DNA from: Sphingomonadales bacterium UBA6171
GTDB taxonomy: Bacteria > Pseudomonadota > Alphaproteobacteria > Sphingomonadales > Sphingomonadaceae
Assembly (NCBI GenBank): GCA_002422985.1
Contig: DITZ01000103.1
Span: forward strand, 1,670 to 49,871
Length of the DNA: 48,202 nucleotides
Direction: 5' to 3'
In this document: positions 8,150-18,228 of the stretch, piece by piece
How the letters are laid out: each line of letters opens with the position of its first letter
Position numbering within the stretch: position 1 is the first letter of the stretch
Translations under genes and position numbers: made by a program
The notes under the pieces: generated by a model
The model's database searches: none
Told to the model about the DNA's origin: nothing
Seen by the model: only the letters and a program-made list of their open reading frames with translations

Positions 8150-8632
8150 TTAAGCGGTTGGGCCGACAGCGGCAAGCCGCATGAGCGCGCCTTCCAGGAT
8201 ATGGGCGGCGGCCAGCCGGTCCACCTGATCGGCGCGGCGGGCGCGGCTGACATCGGCGGCGATCATCGCGCGCTCCACCGCAACCGTGCTCCACCGCTCG
8301 TCCCACAGCAGCAGCGGCAGGGCGAGCGTTGCCACCAGATTGCGCGCCTGCGCGCGCACCGATTGCGTGCGCGGCGTATCGGAACCGTCCATGGAAAGCG
8401 GCAGGCCGGCCACCAGCCCGACGATGGATTCGCGCACGCACCAGGCTTTGAGCGCGGCCATATCCTCGCCGGCTTTGGTGCGTTTCAGCGTTTCGCGCGC
8501 GGTGGCAAAGCGCCAGTCCGCGCTTGCCGTCGCCAGCCCGATGGTGCGGGTGCCGATGTCCAGCCCCAAAAGCCGGCCGCCCTGTGGCAGGGCTTCGGCA
8601 AAGGCGGCGGCATCGGTCGTCAACAGGGCCAT
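8150..8632 (-). CDS. ruvX: Putative pre-16S rRNA nuclease / Holliday junction resolvase-like RuvX (YqgF)
   Basis: A 160-residue RNase H-fold YqgF protein. The motif LLGLDIGTRTIGLATA (catalytic Asp) is near residue 22, GLPLSMDGSDTPRTQ follows the central Glu strand, LWDERWSTVAVER holds the second acidic residue, and DQVDRLAAAHILEGAL carries the last. Family members mature the 16S rRNA 5' end and were earlier annotated as resolvases. ATG 8632 overlaps the DUF3089 stop by one base (TGATG); a 13-codon upstream extension would lie inside that gene and is not used. Confidence 0.93.
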   Translation of the reverse strand: MALLTTDAAAFAEALPQGGRLLGLDIGTRTIGLATASADWRFATARETLKRTKAGEDMAALKAWCVRESIVGLVAGLPLSMDGSDTPRTQSVRAQARNLVATLALPLLLWDERWSTVAVERAMIAADVSRARRADQVDRLAAAHILEGALMRLAAVGPTA

Positions 8633-9795
8633 CAGGCGCGCTGGCCGGCCATGGCGGGCGCGCCCGGCCAATCCATGGCGGCGGGCATGACGGCGGCGGC
8701 GGGCATCCGCGCCGCGCCAAAGGCAGACAGCCGGGCTTCGGCATCTGCGCGGATGTTGGCCCAGAACAGGCCATAATCATAGACGTGGAAATTGCCGCCC
8801 GGCAGCACGAACGGCCCCACGTCGCGCGGGGTGGGATCGATCAGCAGCAGGCCATCGGCGGAACATTCAGCGCCGGCGCGGGCGGGTTGCAGTTCCTCGC
8901 CGATCAGCGTGCCGAGATTGCGTTCGGCCAGGGCCTTGCCCGGTGCGCCGCCGGTGAGCGGATTGGTGCACAGATGTTTGCGGGTGCCGACCGGGCTGCC
9001 GTCCAGCGCCGGGGTTTTGGAGAGAGCCGCGACCGCCTGCTTCAGGTCACCGTCTGCGGAATAGCTCATCCAGCTGAGCAGACAGCCGGCCTGTTCCGGC
9101 CCGGTGCAGGGCGGGATGCCCGATACCAGCGCCAGATCGCCCGGCAGCGCCACCGACCAGCCGATCGCATAGACGGCGACGATGCGGCGGCTGACCGCGG
9201 GATCGAGCCTGTTCAGCAGGTGCAGCAGGTGCCGCGCGCCCTGGCTGTGGCCCGACAGGATGATCGGGCCATCACCGGGGTTGGCGGCAAGAAAGGCCGC
9301 GAACGCGCGCTGCACATCGCCAAAGGCCAGGTCCAGCGCCTCATCACCGGCCGGATTGTCTGACAGAAAGGCACCGAAGGTCGCCTGCCGATAGCGCGGC
9401 ACCCAGATGTCGGCGACGCCGTTGAACACGCTCGCCTGCATCTTGGTGAAGCGGTCCAGCCGCTCGTTGGTTTCCGCATCATCCAGCGGCGCGTTCCAGC
9501 GGCTGCGCGACAGCCAGGCCGTGGGGGGGATGTGGAAGGCGACCGCGGCAGCGCGCGGCGCGGCGCTGTGCCCCGGCGGCGTCCAGCGCGCCGGGTTGGG
9601 GGTCATGCCGGGGCGGGCCACCCAGGCGGCGTCGCGGCTGTAATCCGGCGCCGGCGCCACCGGGCTTTCGGCATAGGAAAGGGTGGGGACAAAGGCGAAG
9701 CGCACCAGTTCGCCGGCAAACAGCCGCCAGCCAATCGCCAGCAGCAGGACGATGATAGTGAGGATGACAACCACCCACAGAAATTTGCGCGCCAT
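8632..9795 (-). CDS. DUF3089 alpha/beta-hydrolase, membrane-anchored
   Basis: A 387-residue protein with an N-terminal membrane anchor (FLWVVVILTIIVLLLAIGW, about residues 5-23) and a catalytic part facing the periplasm. ILSGHSQGARHLLHLL around residue 177 holds the nucleophile elbow GHSQG. WVPRYRQATFGAFL and the late GGNFHVYDYGLFWANIR are typical of the DUF3089 family, whose substrates are unknown. It is the first gene of the leftward run into ruvX, pyrB, pyrC' and the SPOR gene. Nothing upstream suggests a regulated promoter. Confidence 0.85.
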   Translation of the reverse strand: MARKFLWVVVILTIIVLLLAIGWRLFAGELVRFAFVPTLSYAESPVAPAPDYSRDAAWVARPGMTPNPARWTPPGHSAAPRAAAVAFHIPPTAWLSRSRWNAPLDDAETNERLDRFTKMQASVFNGVADIWVPRYRQATFGAFLSDNPAGDEALDLAFGDVQRAFAAFLAANPGDGPIILSGHSQGARHLLHLLNRLDPAVSRRIVAVYAIGWSVALPGDLALVSGIPPCTGPEQAGCLLSWMSYSADGDLKQAVAALSKTPALDGSPVGTRKHLCTNPLTGGAPGKALAERNLGTLIGEELQPARAGAECSADGLLLIDPTPRDVGPFVLPGGNFHVYDYGLFWANIRADAEARLSAFGAARMPAAAVMPAAMDWPGAPAMAGQRA

Positions 9796-9823
9796 CTGCT
9801 TCCCCCTTTGTCAGGGCATGAAC

Positions 9824-10201
9824 TCAGGCCGGGCCGCCGGCCAGCCATCGCGCCCTGATTGCCGCTGCGGTATCGCCTTTGCCGTCGGGTTGCCAGCCCG
9901 GTGGACGGGCAATACGGCCCCAAGCCTCGCCCACAGAGCGAGCATGGCGCAAGTCTCCGGCAATCGCCACCCATTCATGCACGGCTGCCCATAATGGATT
10001 AAGGCGCGCGAGATTTTTGACGATGCCATAGCGCGGCGGATCGTCGGCCCGCTCCGGCTCGAAACTGCCGAACATCCTGTCCCGGATGATGAACACGCCG
10101 GCATGGCTGCGATCAAGGTGGCGCGGCAGGCCGATCTGTTCCGCGTGAATCCGGAATTGATAGACAAGGTTCAGCCCGCCAGCCATGCGCAGGCCCAACA
10201 T
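9824..10201 (-). pseudogene. Decayed sterol desaturase / fatty acid hydroxylase C-terminal fragment
   Basis: The 125-codon frame reads GGLNLVYQFRIHAEQIG, then PRHLDRSHAGVFIIRDRMFG, SFEPERADDPPRYGIVKNL, NPLWAAVHEWVAIAGDL and PPGWQPDG. All of these are landmarks of the C-terminal third of sterol desaturase-family diiron hydroxylases, which are normally about 270-300 residues. Two losses are visible. The membrane-spanning N-terminal half with the first His boxes is absent, and upstream are only two hairpins. The segment that should carry the last His box (HHRVHH-type, between IHTE-x-IG and the NPRYLD region) is deleted in frame. Without the metal ligands it cannot be active, so it is a remnant even though the frame is open. 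Confidence 0.75.
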
Positions 10202-10208
10202 CGAGGGT

Positions 10209-10254
10209 GCAGGGAAATCATTTCCCTGCCGGGTTCCAGGGGCAGCGCCCCTGG
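10209..10254. repeat. Two adjacent perfect palindromic hairpins
   Basis: The first has 10-base arms gcagggaaat / atttccctgc around a single central base (10209-10229). The second pairs ccaggggc with gcccctgg (10236-10243 and 10247-10254) over a three-base loop. They fill the gap between the 3-hydroxyacyl-CoA dehydrogenase stop and the desaturase remnant. They may act as transcript-end structures or be REP-like elements. Confidence 0.7.
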
Positions 10255-10276
10255 CCGCCTTAGGCTGGGCAGGCCC

Positions 10277-11431
<1,155 letters not shown>

Positions 11432-11482
11432 CTTTCCCTCCCTGCGGCATTGCATTAAGGCCATCATGAAGGAGCCAAGGTG

Positions 11483-12499
11483 ATGGATGCAAGACTGGGT
11501 GAGCGGGACAGCCTGCGCGGGCTGGACCTGAAGGCGGAAATCCAGCGGCTGAAGCGCGAGCGCAACGCCGTGATCCTGGCCCATTATTACCAGACGCCGG
11601 ATTTGCAGGACATTGCCGACTTTGTGGGCGATTCGCTGGAATTGTCGCGCAAGGCGGCCGAGACGAACGCCGATGTAATCGCCTTCTGCGGCGTGCGCTT
11701 CATGGCGGAGGTGGCCAAAATCCTCTCCCCCAACAAGATCGTGGTGCTGCCGGACATGGACGCCGGTTGCAGCCTGGAGGACAGTTGCCCGCCGGATGAA
11801 TTCGGGGCCTTTCGCGCGGCGCATCCGGATCATCTGTCGCTCACCTACATCAATTGTTCGGCGGCGGTGAAGGCGCATTCGGACATCATCGTCACCTCCT
11901 CCAGCGCCGAGAAGATCATCAACGCGCTGCCGAAAGACCAGAAAATCCTGTTCGCGCCGGACAAGCATCTGGGCGCCTGGCTGGCGAAGAAAACCGGGCG
12001 CGACATGCTGTTGTGGGACGGCACCTGCATCGTGCACGAGGCGTTCAGCGAAACCGAACTGCTGAAGCTGATGGCGCTGCACCCGGACGCGCCGGTTGCC
12101 GCGCACCCGGAATGCCCGGCCTATATTCTGGATCATGCGCAGATGATCGGCTCCACCAGCGCCATCCTGAAATTTGCGCTGGAATCACCCAGCGAGACGA
12201 TCATCGTGGCGACCGAGCCGCATATCATCCACCAGATGGAAAAGGGCGCGCCGGGCAAGCTGTTCATCGGTGCGCCCGGTGCCGACGGCAAATGTTCCTG
12301 CAACATGTGCCCCTATATGGCGCTCAACACGATGGAGAAGCTCTTTCTGGCGCTGCGCGATCTGGAGCCTCGGCTGGATGTGCCGGAGGAATTGCGCGTG
12401 CGGGCGCTGCTGCCGCTGAACCGGATGCTGGCGATTGCATCGGGCGCGGCAACAGACCTGACGCCGGCGCAGACGATGCCGCCGGTGACGGGGGACTGA
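11483..12499 (+). CDS. nadA: Quinolinate synthase A
   Basis: A 338-residue NadA, which condenses iminoaspartate with dihydroxyacetone phosphate to quinolinate in de novo NAD synthesis. Landmarks are AVILAHYYQTPDLQDIADFV, FCGVRFMAE, DMDAGCSLEDSCP, TYINCSAAVKAHSD, VAAHPECP and CSCNMCPYM; the conserved cysteines include the [4Fe-4S] ligands. ATG 11483 follows a ggag at 11471-11474; a GTG at 11480 is less likely. nadC lies 2.2 kb downstream beyond a peptidase gene. No nadB is seen, so the aspartate-oxidising step must be encoded elsewhere. Confidence 0.97.
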   Translation: MDARLGERDSLRGLDLKAEIQRLKRERNAVILAHYYQTPDLQDIADFVGDSLELSRKAAETNADVIAFCGVRFMAEVAKILSPNKIVVLPDMDAGCSLEDSCPPDEFGAFRAAHPDHLSLTYINCSAAVKAHSDIIVTSSSAEKIINALPKDQKILFAPDKHLGAWLAKKTGRDMLLWDGTCIVHEAFSETELLKLMALHPDAPVAAHPECPAYILDHAQMIGSTSAILKFALESPSETIIVATEPHIIHQMEKGAPGKLFIGAPGADGKCSCNMCPYMALNTMEKLFLALRDLEPRLDVPEELRVRALLPLNRMLAIASGAATDLTPAQTMPPVTGD

Positions 12500-12670
12500 A
12501 CGGCCGGGACAGGAGGCGGACCGGGGCGGGATAGTGCGCCACGGCCGCTTCCGATGTCAGCAGCTTGGAACGGCCGGCCCGAACAGCGCGCCGATCGCCT
12601 GCCGCCCATCCGGTCAAGGTCTTTTCATCTTCCGGCAGCCCGGCTAGCAAACCAGACCAGAGGAGTTCCC

Positions 12671-14743
12671 ATGAAGCATTGGATCACAGCCGCCTTGATG
12701 TTCACCGCCGCACCGCTCGCCGCGCAGGCGCCAGCCGATCCGCACCAGTGGCTGGAGGATGTCACCGGCGCCACGCAGCTGGAGTGGGTGCGGGCGCGCA
12801 ATGCCCGTTATCTGCCGGAGCTGGAGGCGGTGCCCGGCTTTGCGGCCTGGCGGGCCAGGGCCGAGACGATTTTGCAGGACCCGCGCCGCATCGCCTATCC
12901 CACGGGTGCGAACCCCAGCGGTGTCACCGCCACCCACGCCTATAATTTCTGGCGCGATGCCACCCATGTGCGCGGCATCTGGCGATCATCGCCGCGCGCG
13001 GATTTCGATGCCGGTAAGCCGGTGTGGACGACCCTGTTGGACATGGATGCGCTGGAAAAGGCGGAAGCCGGGAATTTCCAGTTCAGCGGCGCGAACTGCC
13101 TGGCGCCCGATTATCGCCGCTGCCTCATCAGCCTCTCCATCGGCGGCAAGGATGCCGTGGAGGTGCGCGAGTTCGACATGGCGACCAACCGCTTCATCCC
13201 GGCATCCGAAGGCGGCTTTGTCAGCAGCGAAGCCAAGCAGACCATCGCCTGGCTGGATGAACAGCGACTGCTGGTGGCCACCGCCAGCGGGCCTGTCACC
13301 ACATCGGGCTATGCGCGCGAAGTGCGCCTGTGGCAGCGCGGCACGCCATTTGCGCAAAGCCGGCTGCTGCTGACGGCCGCCGAAACCGATATGGGCGGCT
13401 GGCCATCGGCCTATGGCGATGGGGCCGGGCGCCGGGCGGTCATCGACCAGCGCCAGACCTTCTGGACCGGCAGGCTCAGCCATGTGCAGCCCGATGGCAG
13501 CCTGATCGCCAGCCCGCTGCCGGATGATGCGGATTTCCGCTTCATCGCCGACACCGGCGACGGCCCGCGCGCCTATGCGCTGCTGCGCACCGATTTCAAC
13601 GGCATCCCCAAGGGCAGCCTGGTATCCTATGCCGTGCCGGCCGCCGGCGCGCCGGGCGCGGTGGAGCGGCTGTTTACCCCCTCTGACACGCAGGCGATTG
13701 AGGGCGTGGATGCCAGCGGTCGCGCCATCTATCTGGGGTTGCTGGATAATGTGGCCGCCAGGCTGGTGCGGCTGTCGCGCACGGATGGGAAGGTCGTGGC
13801 GCGCGACGTGGCGATCCCCGGCAACAGCGCGCTGGGGCTGGTGGCAGCCGACGATGGCGATACGCTCTATGCCAATGTCGTCGGCTTTACCGAGCCGCCG
13901 CGGCTGATCAAGGTGACCGACGGTGCGGATGCGACCGTGCTCGCCTCCGCACCCGCGCAGTTTGACGGGTCGAAGTTCGAGGTGACGCAGCGCTTTGCCA
14001 CGTCGAAAGACGGCACGCGCGTGCCCTATTTCGTGGTGCGCCCCAAGGGCGTGACCGGGCCGCTGAAAACCTATTACTGGTCCTATGGCGGGTTCGAAAT
14101 CCCGATGGTGCCGGCCTATGCCCAGCCCGATGTGCAATTCTGGCTGGAGGCGGGCAATCAATATGTTGTCGCCAATATCCGGGGCGGCGGCGAATTCGGG
14201 CCGCGCTGGCACCAGGCCGCGCTGCTGGAAAAGCGGCAGAACAGCTATGACGATCTGCACGCCGTCGCCGAAACGCTGAAGAAGGAAGGGCTGGCGACCA
14301 GCATTGCCGTGCATGGCCGTTCAAACGGCGGGCTGATGTCGTCCGTTGCCTATACGCAGCGGCCCGATCTGTATGACGCCGCGCTGGTGGGCGTGCCGCT
14401 GGCGGACATGCGCCGCTTCCATCTGCTGCTGGCGGGGGCATCGTGGATGGGCGAATATGGCAATCCCGACACGGCGGACTGGGATTTCATCCGCAAATAC
14501 AGCCCCTATCAGAATATCTTCAAAGACAGGAAATATCCGCGCGTGTTCTTCTATACCTCCACCAAGGATGATCGGGTGCATCCGGCGCATGCGCGCAAGA
14601 TGGCGGCCGAAATGGAGGCACAGGGCCATCCGATCTATTATTATGAGAATATCGATGGCGGCCATGCCGGCGTCGCCAACCTGAAGGAATCCGCCTATCG
14701 CTATGCGCTGATGCTCGCCTATCTGAACCGCGAACTGCAATAG
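12671..14743 (+). CDS. Exported prolyl oligopeptidase (S9A family)
   Basis: A 690-residue serine peptidase with a signal peptide (MKHWITAALMFTAAPLAAQA). An N-terminal beta-propeller (about residues 60-410) is followed by the alpha/beta hydrolase domain. The nucleophile is in AVHGRSNGGLMSS near residue 549, the Asp in TSTKDDRVHPAH near 633, and the His in IDGGHAGVANL near 664. GGGEFGPRWHQA is also typical. It cleaves proline-containing peptides; a periplasmic location is inferred from the signal. An aggag sits just upstream of the ATG. It is inserted between nadA and nadC, with nadC starting two bases after its stop. Confidence 0.94.
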   Translation: MKHWITAALMFTAAPLAAQAPADPHQWLEDVTGATQLEWVRARNARYLPELEAVPGFAAWRARAETILQDPRRIAYPTGANPSGVTATHAYNFWRDATHVRGIWRSSPRADFDAGKPVWTTLLDMDALEKAEAGNFQFSGANCLAPDYRRCLISLSIGGKDAVEVREFDMATNRFIPASEGGFVSSEAKQTIAWLDEQRLLVATASGPVTTSGYAREVRLWQRGTPFAQSRLLLTAAETDMGGWPSAYGDGAGRRAVIDQRQTFWTGRLSHVQPDGSLIASPLPDDADFRFIADTGDGPRAYALLRTDFNGIPKGSLVSYAVPAAGAPGAVERLFTPSDTQAIEGVDASGRAIYLGLLDNVAARLVRLSRTDGKVVARDVAIPGNSALGLVAADDGDTLYANVVGFTEPPRLIKVTDGADATVLASAPAQFDGSKFEVTQRFATSKDGTRVPYFVVRPKGVTGPLKTYYWSYGGFEIPMVPAYAQPDVQFWLEAGNQYVVANIRGGGEFGPRWHQAALLEKRQNSYDDLHAVAETLKKEGLATSIAVHGRSNGGLMSSVAYTQRPDLYDAALVGVPLADMRRFHLLLAGASWMGEYGNPDTADWDFIRKYSPYQNIFKDRKYPRVFFYTSTKDDRVHPAHARKMAAEMEAQGHPIYYYENIDGGHAGVANLKESAYRYALMLAYLNRELQ

Positions 14744-14745
14744 CG

Positions 14746-15600
14746 ATGGATTTTGCCATCGCGGGATTCGACCTCGCCGCCTTTGTCGATGCGGTGCTGG
14801 CCGAAGATCTGGGCGGCCTGGTCGATATCGCGGGCGACCTGACCGCCATGGCCTGTCTGGAGGCCGATGCGCGGCTGAAGGCGGTGCTGGACAGCCGCGA
14901 CGCGATAACCGTCGCCGGCCTGCCCATCGCCGCCGCTGTCTTTCGCCGGCTGGACCCGGATTGCGCCATCCGGCTGCTGGCGGCAGAGGGCGATGCCGTG
15001 GCGGCGGGAACCGATCTGATGCTGGTGGAGGGCAGGGCCCGCGCGCTGCTGGCGGCTGAACGGTCGGCGCTCAACATCGTGCAGCATCTGTCCGGTATCG
15101 CCACGCTCACCCGCCGGCATGTGGCCGCGATCGCCGGCACCGGCGCCACGCTGCTGGATACGCGCAAGACGCTGCCGGGGATGCGCCACATCGAAAAATA
15201 TGCCGTGCGCATGGGCGGCGGCACCAATCACCGCATGAGCCTTAATGATGCGCCGATGGTGAAGGATAATCATATCGCCGCCGCCGGGGGCGTGACGCAG
15301 GCGGTTTCCGCCTGCAAGCGCGCGGGGTTGCGGAATATCACCGTGGAGGTGGACCGGCTGGACCAGATTGCACCGGCACTGGCAGCCGGCGCAGACCGGC
15401 TGCTGCTGGACAATATGCCGCCCGCGGTGCTGCGCGAAGCGGTGGTGCTGGTGGCCGGCCGGGTGCCGACCGAGGCATCAGGCGGGGTGACGCTGGACAG
15501 CATCCGCGCCATTGCCGAAACCGGCGTGACCTTTATCAGCGTCGGCCGCATCACCCAGAGCGCGCCGGCCGCTGACATCGGGATGGATTATGGCGGCTGA
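14746..15600 (+). CDS. nadC: Quinolinate phosphoribosyltransferase (nicotinate-nucleotide pyrophosphorylase)
   Basis: A 284-residue type II phosphoribosyltransferase that converts quinolinate and PRPP to nicotinate mononucleotide. Landmarks are AERSALNIVQHLSGIATLT, LLDTRKTLPGMRHIEKYAV, GGGTNHRMSL, MVKDNHI, EVDRLDQ, LLLDNMPP and SGGVTLDSI. Length is normal for the family. It starts two bases after the prolyl oligopeptidase stop and overlaps the next gene by 11 bases, so it is part of a compact transcript with nadA's pathway function. Confidence 0.97.
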   Translation: MDFAIAGFDLAAFVDAVLAEDLGGLVDIAGDLTAMACLEADARLKAVLDSRDAITVAGLPIAAAVFRRLDPDCAIRLLAAEGDAVAAGTDLMLVEGRARALLAAERSALNIVQHLSGIATLTRRHVAAIAGTGATLLDTRKTLPGMRHIEKYAVRMGGGTNHRMSLNDAPMVKDNHIAAAGGVTQAVSACKRAGLRNITVEVDRLDQIAPALAAGADRLLLDNMPPAVLREAVVLVAGRVPTEASGGVTLDSIRAIAETGVTFISVGRITQSAPAADIGMDYGG

Positions 15601-16222
15601 GCCGACCATCCGCGCGCTGTTTGCCACGCCATTATACACGGCGCACATTGATGCGCCCGCCCTGCTGACGGCGCTGGCGCACAGCATCCGCACGCTGGCG
15701 GTGGATGATCCGGCCGGGCGGCGCTGGTGCCGCGACAATGGCTATCGCGGCTACACCAGCTATGCCTCGCTGGACGATCTGCCGCAGCGCGATCCGGATT
15801 TCGCCGCGCTGAAAAAACATCTGGACCGGCACGCCATGGCATTCGCGCGGGCCGCGCAGATGGAATTGGGCGGCACAAAGCCCCGGCTGGACAGTCTGTG
15901 GGTGAATCTGCTGAAACCCGGCGGCATGCACAGCGGACATATCCACCCGCACAGCAGCATTTCCGGCACCTTCTATGTGGAGGTGCCCGATGGTGCCGGC
16001 GGCCTGCGGCTGGAAGATCCGCGCCTGCCGCTGATGATGGCCGCCCCGGTGCGGCGGGAGGACGCGCCGGAGGAAAACCGCCCCTTCGTGACACTGCATC
16101 CGCAGCCGGGAACGCTTTTGCTGTGGGAAAGCTGGCTTCGGCACGAAGTGCTGCCGGGCAAGGGCGAACGGCTCAGCATCAGCTTCAATTATAGCCAGAC
16201 CGGTTTCATCCCCCGCGGGTGA
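15590..16222 (+). CDS. TIGR02466-like putative 2OG-Fe(II) oxygenase
   Basis: A 210-residue protein of the TIGR02466 type, cupin-like Fe(II)/2-oxoglutarate dioxygenases of unknown substrate. The iron-site segment is GGMHSGHIHPHSSISGTFYV around residue 110 (HxH/D-type ligands), DSLWVNLLKPGG precedes it, and a second histidine lies in LWESWLRHEVLPG near residue 185, followed by RLSISFNY. ATG 15590 overlaps nadC, suggesting translational coupling, but no known link to NAD synthesis exists. Its end is 18 bases from the convergent MFS gene. Confidence 0.8.
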   Translation: MAAEPTIRALFATPLYTAHIDAPALLTALAHSIRTLAVDDPAGRRWCRDNGYRGYTSYASLDDLPQRDPDFAALKKHLDRHAMAFARAAQMELGGTKPRLDSLWVNLLKPGGMHSGHIHPHSSISGTFYVEVPDGAGGLRLEDPRLPLMMAAPVRREDAPEENRPFVTLHPQPGTLLLWESWLRHEVLPGKGERLSISFNYSQTGFIPRG

Positions 16223-16240
16223 ACAGGGCCGAAAAGCGCT

Positions 16241-17896
16241 CTAAGGCCCGGTATAACCGATATTATCCTGCCGATGGTCCGGCTGGTCCGCTTTCCGGCG
16301 CGCCGGGCCGAACGGTCGTTCCAGGCGCAGGCGGACGCGTTTGCCGCCCTCTGGGGCGTGGAATCGGTCGGCTTCCACCTGCAATTCCCGGTCTGAATGG
16401 GTGAAGCGGCTGCGCTGGCGCAGATAGTCGCCCCAGGTGGGGAACTGCAAGCGTTCGGTCCACAGCGACGGGTCGCCGATGTCGCGCGCCAGCCCCCAGG
16501 AGAAAGCGCCGCGCCGCAGCCGCGCGCGCTGCATCCGGCGCATCACATCATAGAAATCCCGCGCGCGCTCCGGCTCCACCACATAATCTATCTCCACCGT
16601 CACCGGCCCGCTGCGCATCGACATGCCGAGCGCCACGTCCGGTGCCGTCTGGATGGGGGCGAGTTCCACATCGGCAAAGTCCGGCTGCTCGACACGCAGC
16701 AGCAGGCCGATGAGCGGCAGGGTTGTCACCAGCACCGCCGACAGCAGAAAGGCCGGCGTGACGCCAAAATCCGTCGCCACCAGGCCCCAGCCCCAGGCGC
16801 CGATGGCAACACCGCCGGTGAAGGCGGCGGAAAACAGCGACAAGGCGCGCGCCGTCACCCAGCGCGGAACGCTCATCTGCACGCCGACGTTCAGCAGGGC
16901 GATCGTCAGGACATTCGTGCTGCCCATCAGGAACATCGCCGCCCCCGTCAGCAGCGGCGCGCGGCTGAGGCCGATGGTGGCGATGCCGGCGGCGCTGATG
17001 AGCGCGGTGATCGTGGTGGCCCGTTCGGTAGTCATATTGTCGCGCACGGGCCTGATCAGCAGGGCGCCGACCACCGCGCCGGCGCCCAGCGCTCCCAGCA
17101 GCATGCCAAACAGCCCTGCGCTGCCGCCCAGCAGATCGCGGGCCACCAGCGGCGCCAGTGCCATGGCGCTGGCGGCGGCCGCGCCAAACAGCATGGCGCG
17201 GATCATCAGGTTGCGGACGGACGGCGCATAAAGCGCATAGCGCACGCCGGAAAGGATGGCCCGGTCCAGTCGCTCGGGTGGCAGGCGCGCGGGCAGCTGC
17301 TGCCGCCGCCAGAGCAGAAAGGCGATGAACAGCGGCGCATAAAAGAGCGCGTTGATACCGAAAGCGGCCTGCGCGCCAAAGGCGAGAACGATGACGCCGC
17401 CGACAGCCGGACCGAAGCTGCGCGCCACATTATAGCTGATGGTGCCCAGCGCGATGGCGGCGGGCATCTGCTCCGGCGGCACCTGTTCACGGATGGAAGC
17501 CTGCCAGGCCGGACTGTACAGCGCGACGCCGGCCCCGATCAGTGCGCAGAAGGCCAGCAGCAGCCAGGGGGTTAACAGGCCGGCCAGCCCCAGCAGTGTC
17601 AGCACCAGCGCCGCCAGCATGGAGAAGCCCAGCCCGGTAAGGGCGATCTTGCGGCGATCGAACATGTCCGCCACCGCGCCCGCCGGCACGGACACCAGCA
17701 TCAGCGGCAACATCATCGCCGTCTGCACCAGTGCCACCATGCTGGCAGTATCGGTGAGTCTGGTCATTTCCCAGGCCGCAGCGACGCCCAGCATCAGATG
17801 GCCGAAGTTGGAGATCAGGCTGGTGAGCCAGATGGAGCGGAACAGCGGCAGCCTGAGCGGCGCGAACGTGCCCCCCGATCTGCCATCGCCGTTCAT
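16241..17896 (-). CDS. MFS exporter (EntS-like) with C-terminal ABM-like domain
   Basis: A 551-residue transporter with about 12 membrane segments in residues 10-400. The loop motif AGAVADMFDRRKIAL follows TM2, and TM5 carries YNVARSFGPAVGGVIV, typical of the MFS_3/enterobactin-exporter group. After the last TM (VLVTTLPLIGLLLRV) a soluble tail of about 130 residues begins VTVEIDYVVEPERARDFYDV and resembles an antibiotic-biosynthesis-monooxygenase (ferredoxin-like) domain; this fusion recurs in EntS-like MFS proteins. Start ATG 17896 is chosen over an upstream in-frame 17974 because TM1 follows quickly. It is divergent from a marR gene, so repression by that regulator is likely. Confidence 0.85.
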   Translation of the reverse strand: MNGDGRSGGTFAPLRLPLFRSIWLTSLISNFGHLMLGVAAAWEMTRLTDTASMVALVQTAMMLPLMLVSVPAGAVADMFDRRKIALTGLGFSMLAALVLTLLGLAGLLTPWLLLAFCALIGAGVALYSPAWQASIREQVPPEQMPAAIALGTISYNVARSFGPAVGGVIVLAFGAQAAFGINALFYAPLFIAFLLWRRQQLPARLPPERLDRAILSGVRYALYAPSVRNLMIRAMLFGAAAASAMALAPLVARDLLGGSAGLFGMLLGALGAGAVVGALLIRPVRDNMTTERATTITALISAAGIATIGLSRAPLLTGAAMFLMGSTNVLTIALLNVGVQMSVPRWVTARALSLFSAAFTGGVAIGAWGWGLVATDFGVTPAFLLSAVLVTTLPLIGLLLRVEQPDFADVELAPIQTAPDVALGMSMRSGPVTVEIDYVVEPERARDFYDVMRRMQRARLRRGAFSWGLARDIGDPSLWTERLQFPTWGDYLRQRSRFTHSDRELQVEADRFHAPEGGKRVRLRLERPFGPARRKADQPDHRQDNIGYTGP

Positions 17897-18161
17897 GCCC
17901 CGCCCCCGTTCATCGCTGCACGCACAGCGCCCGTCACCATGGCGCGCTGCCCGCCGGCCATCAAGCGCCGCCACGATATGCCGGGGGATCGGCCCGTGTT
18001 AAAGCCTGTTACGACAGAAAATGGCCAGCCTTGGGAGCGATTTCCTGCCGCGCGGCTGACGGAGACACGCATCCGCGATCCTGGCATTGACCATGCCCGC
18101 ATCAACGGCAATGATGCTGCGATCGCGCCTGGGCGGACCGGCGGCGGCTTTGGGCTGGTGC

Positions 18162-18208
18162 CAAAAGGGACTGGCGACAAAAGGGGCTGGTGACAAAGGG
18201 GCAGGTGA
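18162..18208 (+). promoter_or_regulatory. Three direct repeats in the MFS/marR divergent region
   Basis: Three near-identical 15-16 base units, caaaaggg(a/g)ctggcga, caaaaggggctggtga and caaaggggcaggtga, lie head to tail directly before the marR start at 18229. The whole divergent spacer (17897-18228, 332 bases) holds no other gene. The repeats could be regulator sites or simple slippage products. They are not palindromic, which is unusual for MarR operators. Confidence 0.5.
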
Positions 18209-18228
18209 TAACAGGTGCTTAGGGCGGC

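Noticed and set aside
7271..8776. 501-codon plus-strand frame, and similarly 6039-7418
   Set aside because: Both are antisense to pyrB/ruvX and pyrC', which have unmistakable family motifs.
11432..12136. Upstream extension of the 3-hydroxyacyl-CoA dehydrogenase frame
   Set aside because: It lies antisense over nadA; the strong ribosome site and family start are at 11431.
12500..12670. Small gene between nadA and the peptidase
   Set aside because: Only short frames without ribosome sites or domains; probably untranslated spacer.
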